Positions 1 through 4,694 of a DNA stretch of 5,309 nucleotides are shown here, in pieces. The translations under genes and the position numbers were made by a program. This stretch comes from Roseburia sp. GTDB taxonomy: Bacteria > Bacillota > Clostridia > Lachnospirales > Lachnospiraceae. The notes under the pieces were generated by a model. The model had not been told where the DNA came from. It did not search any database and saw only the letters and a list, made by a program, of their open reading frames with translations. Positions within the stretch are counted from its first letter, which is position 1, and each line of letters begins with the position of its first letter. Location: the NCBI GenBank assembly GCA_017626625.1, contig JAGAIK010000185.1:1-5309 (forward strand), given 5' to 3'.

Positions 1-721
1 CAAGCGCCATTCTCGCCTCCTTGTAGGAGCGGGAAACCTCTTTAATCTCGTTTACAATGGTGCCGTATGCCACGTGGATATCATTCTCCGCATCGGAACG
101 GAACAGATTCACAATCACCTCGGCAGTCTTGTTCAGCTCCTCATACCCTTCATTTTCCGCCACTTCCCGGACAACGATAATATTTTTCTCGTCCACCGCC
201 GTGACAAAATCCTTAGTCTTTCCGCCGAAAATACTGCGGATACGCTCTAATTCATTGCCGTCCTTATCCCGGTTCGTCTCCACGATAAATACCACCCGGC
301 GCACCTCCGTATCAATGTGCAGCTTCTTCGCCCGGTTGTAAATATCCACCAGCAAAAGGTTGTCTAATAACAGGTTTTTAATGAAATTGTCCTTGTCAAA
401 GCGCTCCTTATATGCCACCAGAAGATTCTGTATCTGGAAGCTGGCAATCTTGCCCACCATATAAACGTCGTCGCTGTCCCCATTGGCAAGCAAAATGTAT
501 TCTAACTGATGCTCATCAAATACTTTAAAAAACTGGCAGCCGTTCACCACCTGGCTGTCCGCCGGGGATTCCACAAACGCCATTGCCGGCTCAATATACT
601 GGTCTGCCTCCGGAAAGGTTGCCGCAAGGACTTTTCCCTCCACGTCAATGATACATAAATCAATCCTTGTAATGCCTTTTAACCCGTCAATCGTATTCTG
701 AAGTATCTGATTCGAAATCAT
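1..721 (-). CDS. CdaR/PucR-type transcriptional regulator, N-terminal part (runs off left edge)
   Basis: Reading from ATG at 721-719 toward the left edge gives 240 codons with no stop; the gene continues outside the window. The protein starts MISNQILQNTIDGLKGI. Residues about 1-110 look like a sugar-diacid-recognition-type sensor domain. They are followed by ERFDKDNFIKNLLLDNLL and an alpha/beta region of about 110 residues resembling the GGDEF-like middle domain of CdaR/PucR regulators, ending in KEVSRSYKEARMAL, a typical junction in this family. The C-terminal PucR helix-turn-helix expected in full-length members would lie to the left and is not seen. The start is supported by GAAGGAG (complement of 730-736), 8 nt upstream. 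Known members are cytoplasmic activators responding to small carboxylates or carbohydrates; the ligand here cannot be read. The upstream gene on this strand ends in a terminator, so this is probably its own transcription unit. Family assignment is from recalled motif pattern, not a search. Confidence 0.8.
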   Translation of the reverse strand, partial: MISNQILQNTIDGLKGITRIDLCIIDVEGKVLAATFPEADQYIEPAMAFVESPADSQVVNGCQFFKVFDEHQLEYILLANGDSDDVYMVGKIASFQIQNLLVAYKERFDKDNFIKNLLLDNLLLVDIYNRAKKLHIDTEVRRVVFIVETNRDKDGNELERIRSIFGGKTKDFVTAVDEKNIIVVREVAENEGYEELNKTAEVIVNLFRSDAENDIHVAYGTIVNEIKEVSRSYKEARMAL

Positions 722-871
722 ACGCTTTGCTCCTTCTCATTTTGTTTCTTTTGAAACATTTTTCCGGAAAACCCCGCCCGCCGGAAATTTTACCTAGGCA
801 ACTTTCACAATAAATTTTCCAAACCCCGTTCTATCGAAAATTACCTAGTCTCTATTTTAATGCAAAACAGC
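722..871 (-). promoter_or_regulatory. Leader/promoter region of the CdaR-type gene with palindromes
   Basis: This 150-bp gap between the terminator and the regulator start holds a strong Shine-Dalgarno (GAAGGAG, 730-736). It also holds the inverted repeat TGTTTC-N4-GAAACA (743-758), the perfect 12-bp palindrome TTTTCCGGAAAA (760-771) and a second CCGGAAA arm at 781-787. No convincing sigma-A promoter is visible. The best weak candidate on the minus strand is TTGCAT, 16 nt, TAATTT, just downstream of the terminator. The density of symmetric elements suggests an operator region or a structured leader; no binding protein is assigned. Confidence 0.4.
785..848. repeat. Pair of direct repeats containing TTACCTAG, 51 bp apart
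   Basis: TTACCTAG occurs at 790-797 and 841-848 in the same orientation, each preceded by an A/T run (AAATTTTACCTAG and AAAATTACCTAG). The 51-bp offset is close to five helical turns, so both copies would face the same side of the DNA. They lie upstream of the CdaR-type gene and could be binding sites for it or another regulator. This function is inference; only the repeat is seen. Confidence 0.45.
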
Positions 872-924
872 AAAAAAAGAAAGAGGAAATGCACAATTTT
901 TATGCACTTCCTCAACTTTTTTTT
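872..924 (-). terminator. Bidirectional intrinsic terminator after the TagA-like gene
   Basis: An 11-bp stem is formed by GAGGAAATGCA (883-893) and TGCACTTCCTC (903-913), with one G-T wobble when read as RNA and a 9-nt loop. On the minus strand it is followed by TTTCTTTTTTT (complement of 872-882), a good uridine tract; on the plus strand a run of eight T follows at 917-924. It lies about 55 nt past the stop of the TagA-like gene and separates it from the CdaR-type gene. Confidence 0.88.
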
Positions 925-959
925 CGTTTTTCCTGTTTTTCAACATGTACATAGTTCAC

Positions 960-981
960 AAACAGGTATCATACCCTGTTT
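960..981. other. Inverted repeat overlapping the stop codon of the TagA-like gene
   Basis: AAACAGG (960-966) pairs with CCTGTTT (975-981) around an 8-nt loop, with two further inner pairs possible if one C is bulged. The TGA stop (971-969) lies inside the loop. No uridine tract follows directly, so it is not called a terminator; the real one lies 45 nt further on. Confidence 0.4.
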
Positions 982-1661
982 TCACTCATACTTTTCTCAT
1001 ACTTTTGTATACTGCTTTTCAGTCTGCCCCTGTGGAAGAAATTCCGCAGTGCTTTTTTGACACCGTATTTCTCTTTCCCTTCAAACTCCCCTAAGCCGTA
1101 CCATACCTTTGCGTTAATCTTATCCCGGTGCTCTGCGAAAAAATATTCCTGCTTCGGCGTCGGCAGAATGGAAACCACAATGTCCGGCGTAGCTGCATTC
1201 AGGTCGTTAATCACCGCTTCCAAATCACCCACGCAGTTTTCCAGTGCATATTCTCCCTCTATCAGAAGCTTCGGATATTCCTCTAAGACCCACTGTTTGA
1301 ATTTTTCGTTTTTTTCTTCCGTCTCCCCTAACAGGAAAAGCCGTTTCCGGTTCCGCTCAATCCGTTTGAAAAATTCGAAGAAAAAATCGTTTTCCTCTGT
1401 CTCCTTCATCCGCTGCATGGTCTTTGCCCCGGCAACCTCAAGAATCTCCTTCTCCCCAATTACCGCTAAATCCAGCGAGGACAATACCTCCTTAAGTACC
1501 GGGTCCCGTTCCGTCTCCATAATCATCTGCATGGAAATGCGTTCGATTACCTTCGGGACATTATCCTCCGAAAATGCCTCCACCTGGCGGATTGCCTCCC
1601 GCACCGTATAATCATCTAATTGTATCCCAAGAATATCTATCTTTTTTATCATACCCTGCAC
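969..1661 (-). CDS. Divergent WecG/TagA/CpsF-family glycosyltransferase-like protein
   Basis: A 230-residue protein. Family features (GT26 fold) are an N-terminal IDILGIQLDDYTVREAI, LFLLG at 108-112 followed by an EEYPKLLIEG stretch, PDIVVSILPTPKQEYFF at 159-175 with the conserved PKQE, and AKVWYGLGE at 184-192 where enzymes have a V-GVGG-type segment. Known relatives transfer N-acetylmannosamine or N-acetylmannosaminuronic acid to lipid-linked GlcNAc in wall teichoic acid or enterobacterial antigen synthesis. The usual T-N motif is replaced by RISMQM and the usual LPDG, with its proposed catalytic Asp, by VIGE at 67-70, so ordinary transferase activity is doubtful. Two starts are possible: GTG at 1661-1659, with GAG of AGAGAAG about 8 nt upstream, and ATG at 1652-1650, with only a weak site. 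The 9-base choice does not alter the domain. The last eight or so residues come from a tandem duplication. No teichoic acid genes are adjacent. Confidence 0.8.
   Translation of the reverse strand: MQGMIKKIDILGIQLDDYTVREAIRQVEAFSEDNVPKVIERISMQMIMETERDPVLKEVLSSLDLAVIGEKEILEVAGAKTMQRMKETEENDFFFEFFKRIERNRKRLFLLGETEEKNEKFKQWVLEEYPKLLIEGEYALENCVGDLEAVINDLNAATPDIVVSILPTPKQEYFFAEHRDKINAKVWYGLGEFEGKEKYGVKKALRNFFHRGRLKSSIQKYEKSMSENRV
985..1006. repeat. Perfect 11-bp tandem duplication in the 3' end of the TagA-like gene
   Basis: CTCATACTTTT occurs at 985-995 and again immediately at 996-1006. On the coding strand this is AAAAGTATGAG twice. Because 11 is not a multiple of three, the second copy shifts the frame. 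With a single copy the reading frame would end KYE followed by TGA; with two it continues to KSMSENRV before TGA at 971-969. Confidence 0.85.
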
Positions 1662-1697
1662 CCATACTTCTCTATTGAGAAAAAATAAATATGGAGT

Positions 1698-1726
1698 AGT
1701 ATAACAAACTTCATTACATTTTTCAA
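1698..1726 (-). promoter_or_regulatory. Sigma-A promoter of the TagA-like gene
   Basis: On the minus strand TTGAAA (1726-1721), a 17-nt spacer and TATACT (1703-1698) form a near-consensus promoter, with TG one base before the -10 (extended -10). Transcription would start near 1691, giving a leader of about 30 nt to the GTG at 1661. This makes the TagA-like gene an independent unit. Confidence 0.85.
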
Positions 1727-1786
1727 GAAGGTTCTGCCGCCCCCTTCCCCTCTCATTTTTTAAATTGACAGACTTTTTTCGCTGCT

Positions 1787-1973
1787 TTGTCCTGTTTTTT
1801 CAAATCTAAAATGTCAATGTATTTTTCTCATTTTTCCGTTTTTTATATCAACTTTATTATTTTTTTACAAAACAGATATTCGATTTTTTTACTATGTAAA
1901 CCACATTTTTTTCCTGTTTTCATGTGGATAATGTGCATAACTTGGTGTATAACTTTATTTTTTCCTGTTTTTC
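1787..1973. repeat. Dispersed CCTGTTTT(T)C motif
   Basis: CCTGTTTT occurs in one orientation at 1791-1798, 1913-1920 and 1964-1971, and also at 932-939 and 975-982. TTTTTCCTGTTTTTC is identical at 927-941 and 1959-1973, flanking the TagA-like gene. The motif is low in complexity, so chance in T-rich DNA is a real alternative. Confidence 0.35.
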
Positions 1974-2035
1974 GCCCCTTTGATTGTGGATAACTTTTGG
2001 GATAACTTTTTCCTTTTGTGTACTTTTTATCCACA
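1923..2035. promoter_or_regulatory. Cluster of DnaA boxes
   Basis: Three perfect copies of TTATCCACA are present: 1923-1931 (minus), 1985-1993 (minus) and 2027-2035 (plus). TTATGCACA at 1932-1940 (minus) also fits TTATNCACA and abuts the first box. TTATACACC at 1944-1952 has one mismatch, and TTATCCCAA at 1997-2005 has two. DnaA, the replication initiator, binds such boxes at oriC, at its own promoter and at secondary clusters that titrate or regulate it. The nearest downstream gene is the TagA-like one, about 220 bp from the cluster to its promoter, so simple promoter control is less obvious than a structural or replication role. The motif is clear; the function is inferred. Confidence 0.75.
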
Positions 2036-2168
2036 GCGATAAATATTTTGTGCAACTTGTATATCGGGCAATTTTCGCCCTCAAAAAAATTATCCCTTGC
2101 TGACGTCTTTAACGTTTGTACGCAAATTTCAAAAAACTGCCCTGACTTTTCTTTGCACATCTACGCAC

Positions 2169-2212
2169 AAAAAAAGCTGCTGCCCTGCGTTACCGCAGGC
2201 ACAACAGCTTTT
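2169..2212 (-). terminator. Intrinsic terminator after the NlpC/P60 gene
   Basis: On the minus strand AAAAGCTGTTGTGCCTGCG pairs with CGCAGGGCAGCAGCTTTT, with one wobble and one small bulge, closed by a GTAA tetraloop (GNRA type), and is followed by a T run (complement of 2169-2175). It lies about 20 nt past the hydrolase stop codon. The plus strand also has a T-rich tail, so it may work in both directions. Confidence 0.9.
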
Positions 2213-2232
2213 CTTCCTTTTTATTATATGTA

Positions 2233-2778
2233 TTAGAAAATTCTTCTCACACAGATTGGACTTCTGTAATTCACGCTGGAATACTTAATGCCGCTCTCCG
2301 GTGTGCTGGCATGAACGATGGTGCCGCCGCCCACATAGATAGCAACGTGTCCACTGTAACATACGATATCTCCCGGCTGTGCCTCTGAAAGGCTTACCTC
2401 ATAACCGACACCTCTCAATGCGCTGGAGGAATGAGGAAGTCCTACTCCAAATGCTGCATATACACTCATAACGAAACCGGAGCAATCTGCGCCGTTTGTC
2501 AGGCTGGTTCCGCCATATACATACGGATTGCCGATAAACTGTGAAGCATAGGAGGCTACTGCCTGTCCATTAGAGCTGCCCGGTGCGGAATAGCTCTTGC
2601 TGCTGCCTGAACTGCCAGAGCTGCTGCTCTTCTTTCGGGCTGCTGTCGCCGCAGCGTCTGCACGTCTCCTCTCTTCTTCTTCCTTGGCAAGTCTGGCTTC
2701 TTCTTCTGCCTTGGACTCTGCCTGGACAAATTCTGTGCTCATAACCACATACTCTTTGGAGAAATATCCTTCACCCAC
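2233..2778 (-). CDS. C-terminal fragment of the wall hydrolase: NlpC/P60 peptidase domain
   Basis: An open frame of 181 codons from a GTG at 2778-2776, in the same frame as the upstream fragment. It covers the end of SH3b domain 2 (GEGYFSKEYV), the charged linker, the Ser-rich hinge and a complete NlpC/P60 domain with Cys99, His144 and His156. The GTG lacks a spaced Shine-Dalgarno; an internal ATG at 2742-2740 has only a weak AAAGAG upstream. Without the N-terminal signal peptide the product would stay in the cytoplasm, away from its substrate. It is best read as the downstream remnant of the interrupted gene, not an independent gene. Confidence 0.55.
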   Translation of the reverse strand: MGEGYFSKEYVVMSTEFVQAESKAEEEARLAKEEEERRRADAAATAARKKSSSSGSSGSSKSYSAPGSSNGQAVASYASQFIGNPYVYGGTSLTNGADCSGFVMSVYAAFGVGLPHSSSALRGVGYEVSLSEAQPGDIVCYSGHVAIYVGGGTIVHASTPESGIKYSSVNYRSPICVRRIF

Positions 2779-2799
2779 CTCGGTGGTAACCTTTGCCCA

Positions 2800-3414
2800 T
2801 CATTCAACGGATTCATCTGTCACTACCAGGTCGTCGCCCATGGGCAGCATATAGATAATGCTGGCATCCGTCGTCGGCTCTGACCTTACAAATAAGGTGG
2901 TGGTGTTTACCTTCGCATACCGGGTGCTGACCTTTTTCGCCAGTTCCTCATCTCCGGTAACCACATATTCACATTTTACATATCCATCCACATTACCGGA
3001 CTTGATACGATACCAGCCGTTATCGGTGGTTTCTAACACGGTGGCTGCGGAATTGTTATATAACTTTCCAACCACCTCACTGTCTGTATTAGACTCCGAA
3101 CGGACATTTACATAATTATCAACCTGTGCAATGGCAATGTCGGAATATTCAGATGTAACAACCGGCGTCTCGTTCTCACTGACCTGTTCTTTCTCCTGCG
3201 CTGCAAGCTGAACTGCTTTTTCACTGCTCTCCAACAGAACCTGCGCCAACGCTTCTGACACTCCGGCAGTAGGCGTTTTTTCTGTGTCTAATGCGATATC
3301 AGCCGCCTCTGCAGCTCCTGCTAACGGACTTCCGTAAACCTGTGTACCAGGACCCGTCATCATCAATGCTGCTGCCAGCAAACAGCCTGTTACCCTAACC
3401 ATTCCTTTCTTCAT
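2800..3414 (-). CDS. N-terminal fragment of the wall hydrolase: signal peptide and SH3b domains
   Basis: The 204-residue product made if TGA at 2802-2800 is obeyed. ATG at 3414-3412 is preceded by GGAGG (complement of 3425-3429) with a 10-nt spacer. Residues 1-28 are a typical Sec signal peptide: MKKGMVR, a hydrophobic CLLAAALMM core, and VYG as a likely cleavage site. SH3b domain 1 shows YVNVRSESNTDSEVVGKL and NGWYRIKSGNVDGYVKCEYV. SH3b domain 2 (TLFVRSEPTTDASIIYMLP) stops at VTDESVE, losing its final strands. The fragment would be secreted and could bind wall peptidoglycan through domain 1, but has no enzyme domain. Confidence 0.75.
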   Translation of the reverse strand: MKKGMVRVTGCLLAAALMMTGPGTQVYGSPLAGAAEAADIALDTEKTPTAGVSEALAQVLLESSEKAVQLAAQEKEQVSENETPVVTSEYSDIAIAQVDNYVNVRSESNTDSEVVGKLYNNSAATVLETTDNGWYRIKSGNVDGYVKCEYVVTGDEELAKKVSTRYAKVNTTTLFVRSEPTTDASIIYMLPMGDDLVVTDESVE

Positions 3415-3448
3415 GTGTGAATTGCCTCCAATATCATTTACCTGTCAT

Positions 3449-3479
3449 CATTTATTACGAATTTGTTACATTTATTACG
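3449..3479 (-). promoter_or_regulatory. Direct repeats at the hydrolase transcription start, WalR-box-like
   Basis: CATTTATTACG occurs at 3449-3459 and 3469-3479, exactly 20 bp apart. On the minus strand the block contains TGTAAC, 5 nt, CGTAAT (3470-3454), one base off the WalR (YycF) consensus TGTWAH-N5-TGTWAH, plus a third CGTAAT half-site at 3479-3474. WalR controls peptidoglycan hydrolase genes in Bacillota. The block lies about +1 to +30 relative to the predicted start, a position that would favour repression. The repeat is seen; the regulator is inferred. Confidence 0.5.
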
Positions 3480-3484
3480 TGATT

Positions 3485-3513
3485 ATTATAGCAAAGCTCT
3501 ATTTCTATGTCAA
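3485..3513 (-). promoter_or_regulatory. Perfect consensus sigma-A promoter of the NlpC/P60 gene
   Basis: On the minus strand TTGACA (3513-3508), a 17-nt spacer and TATAAT (3490-3485) match the consensus at all twelve positions, with an extended TG before the -10. The start would fall near 3478, giving a leader of roughly 64 nt. So strong a promoter suggests high expression unless it is repressed. Confidence 0.93.
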
Positions 3514-3556
3514 CCTGTATTCACAATAATTCTCTGAAATTATATTTTTTCCAACT

Positions 3557-4468
3557 TTACGATTGATACAGATAACGCTCCACAGACGCAATGGCATTCG
3601 CGCCGTCAGCCGCCGCTGTCACCACCTGGCGCAACTGCTTCGTCCGCACATCCCCGGCGGCAAAAACCCCGGCGGTCTGCGTCTCACAGTCCTCTCCGGC
3701 TTTGATATAGCCCGCCTCATCCATGGTAACCTGCCCTTTAAACAGTTCCGTATGGGGCACAATTCCCACTGCCACAAAAACTCCGCTTACCGCAAGCTCT
3801 GTGGCCGCCTTTGTTTTCTTATTATATAAGGAAACATTTTCCACTTTTCCGCTGCCGCTGATGGCAGTCACTTCCGTGTCCCAGATAACCTCAATATTTT
3901 CCGTTGCAAACACCTTTTCCTGCAAGGTTTTCGCACCCCGGAAGGCATCCCTTCTGTGGACAAGATACACTTTCCGGCAGCCTCTCGCCAAAAACAGCGC
4001 ATCTTCTAACGCCACGTCGCCGCCGCCCACAACCACAGTATCTTTTCCCCGGAAAAATGCACCGTCGCAGGTGGCGCAGTAGGAAACTCCCATGCCGCAG
4101 AGTTCTTCCTCCCCCGGCACGCCCAATTTCCGGTGTCCCGCTCCGGTGGCAATAATCACGGTTTTCGCCTCGTAAGTATTTTTATCCGTCACTATTTTTT
4201 TGATTCCCCCGGTAAGCTCCGTGGAGATAACAGATTCCGTTATGATTTGCGCACCTAAGCCCTCCGCATGTCCCCGCAGCTTCATTCCCAAATCAAATCC
4301 GCCAAGCCCCGGCAGTCCCGGATAGTTATCCACCTCATAGGTGTTTAAAATCTGCCCTCCGCTCATGGGCTGTTTTTCTATGGTCAGCGCCTTTAATTTC
4401 GCTCGCTCCCCGTAAATGGCGGCGGAAAGCCCTGCCGGACCGCTGCCGATAATAATCGTATCGTACAT
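3557..4468 (-). CDS. trxB: Thioredoxin reductase (NADPH)
   Basis: A 303-residue cytoplasmic flavoenzyme that passes electrons from NADPH through FAD and a redox-active disulfide to thioredoxin; its length is normal for the low-molecular-weight bacterial type. Motifs are complete: FAD-binding GSGPAGLSAAIY at 8-19, IATGAGHR at 106-113, the disulfide CATC at 131-134 within SYCATCDG, NADPH-binding GGGDVALE at 148-155, HRRDAFR at 171-177 (the HRR pattern expected for NADPH preference), and the C-terminal FAD segment FAAGDVR-KQLRQVVTAAADG at 269-289. The start chosen is ATG at 4468-4466, with GAGG (4475-4478) 6 nt upstream and the FAD motif at the usual distance. The same frame is open up to an ATG at 4570, but that 34-residue extension has no ribosome site and overlaps the predicted transcription start. 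No thioredoxin gene is adjacent in the window. No clear terminator follows, so some readthrough into the hydrolase gene is possible. Confidence 0.96.
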   Translation of the reverse strand: MYDTIIIGSGPAGLSAAIYGERAKLKALTIEKQPMSGGQILNTYEVDNYPGLPGLGGFDLGMKLRGHAEGLGAQIITESVISTELTGGIKKIVTDKNTYEAKTVIIATGAGHRKLGVPGEEELCGMGVSYCATCDGAFFRGKDTVVVGGGDVALEDALFLARGCRKVYLVHRRDAFRGAKTLQEKVFATENIEVIWDTEVTAISGSGKVENVSLYNKKTKAATELAVSGVFVAVGIVPHTELFKGQVTMDEAGYIKAGEDCETQTAGVFAAGDVRTKQLRQVVTAAADGANAIASVERYLYQS

Positions 4469-4578
4469 AATTTTCCTCATTTCACTTATCATTTTTCTCG
4501 CAGTGTTCCACCCTTTCAGCACAGCATACGCTGTTCCGGTTTTCCCTGCGTTTTTGCCAAGTGCAAACATCTTTCAAC

Positions 4579-4600
4579 AGTATAGCACCTTTCCGGAAAA
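4579..4600 (-). promoter_or_regulatory. Extended -10 promoter of trxB with TTTCCGGAAA palindrome
   Basis: On the minus strand TGC precedes TATACT (4584-4579), an extended -10 element. The -35 region at the proper distance is poor. The spacer is occupied by the perfect palindrome TTTCCGGAAA (4590-4599), the position of a classical operator. Transcription would start near 4572, leaving a leader of about 100 nt. The -10 is a good match; the operator role is inferred. Confidence 0.6.
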
Positions 4601-4694
4601 ATTACTCTAAATTCTTTGTGAATTTCTCCGAATTGTTTTTCCTGCCTTTCTGTGCCATAATGGATACAAAACCTGTTTGCCGGAAAAACGAAAG

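Larger units (their letters stand above)
1727..2168. other. AT-rich gene-free region with DnaA-box cluster
   Basis: This 440-bp gap has no convincing gene: the open frames across it have no recognisable domain and a composition dominated by Phe, Lys and Ile from T/A runs. It is strongly T-rich on the plus strand, especially 1787-1910, with long T tracts. It contains the DnaA-box cluster listed separately, several copies of CCTGTTTT, and a small inverted repeat GGGC-N7-GCCC (2066-2080) without a uridine tract. The combination of an AT-rich block next to DnaA boxes resembles a DNA unwinding element beside a replication origin, but no origin genes are adjacent. Confidence 0.6.
2233..3414 (-). 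pseudogene. Secreted SH3b-SH3b-NlpC/P60 cell-wall hydrolase, interrupted by one in-frame TGA
   Basis: Read as one frame, this is a 393-codon gene for a secreted peptidoglycan endopeptidase of the type that cuts the stem peptide. In order: signal peptide (about 1-28), a variable linker, SH3b domain 1 (about 92-155), SH3b domain 2 (about 163-225), an Ala/Glu/Arg-rich linker (about 233-262), a Ser/Gly hinge (263-282), and NlpC/P60 (about 285-393). Expected catalytic residues are Cys311 in ADCSGF, His356 in SGHVAIYVG and His368 in IVHAS. Codon 205 is TGA (2802-2800), directly before a TGG, inside SH3b domain 2. The frame resumes at once (WAKVTTEVGEGYFSKEYV) with no shift, so a single substitution such as GGA to TGA explains it. 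Promoter, ribosome site, signal peptide, catalytic residues and terminator are all intact, which suggests a very recent mutation, a sequencing or assembly error, or readthrough. Confidence 0.8.

Noticed and set aside
1057..1611. 184-codon plus-strand open frame
   Set aside because: It is the antisense shadow of the TagA-like gene; the minus-strand frame has the family motifs, a promoter and a terminator.
1787..2035. Calling this the chromosomal origin oriC
   Set aside because: Boxes and AT-rich DNA fit, but dnaA, dnaN, rpmH and similar neighbours are absent and gene direction does not diverge; kept only as a DnaA-box cluster.
1843..2160. 105-codon open frame on the minus strand across the DnaA-box region
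   Set aside because: Composition is dominated by Lys and Ile from A/T runs, there is no domain, and the boxes lie inside it; no promoter or ribosome site supports it.
2797..2802. TGA read as selenocysteine or as a reassigned codon (Gly or Trp)
   Set aside because: No other gene in the window has an internal TGA, and several end in TGA. The position precedes the conserved Trp of an SH3b domain, where Gly and not Cys is expected, and no convincing selenocysteine insertion element follows.
2798..2806. Translational restart at the ATGs overlapping or adjoining the TGA
   Set aside because: Those ATGs are in a different frame from the NlpC/P60 part and lead to a stop within a few codons.
3524..3541. 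ATAATT-N6-AATTAT inverted repeat after trxB as a terminator
   Set aside because: The stem is only six A/T pairs and there is no uridine tract on the trxB (minus) strand.
3723..4155. Plus-strand open frames inside trxB
   Set aside because: They are antisense to clear thioredoxin reductase motifs and result from high GC at codon third positions.
4469..4570. Longer trxB start at ATG 4570
   Set aside because: It adds 34 residues before the FAD motif, lacks a Shine-Dalgarno and lies at the predicted transcription start; ATG 4468 has GAGG 6 nt upstream.
4635..4689. GTTTTTCC...GGAAAAAC inverted repeat between the cysteine hydrolase and trxB
   Set aside because: Eight pairs separated by 39 nt with no tail; too loose to call a terminator or riboswitch.
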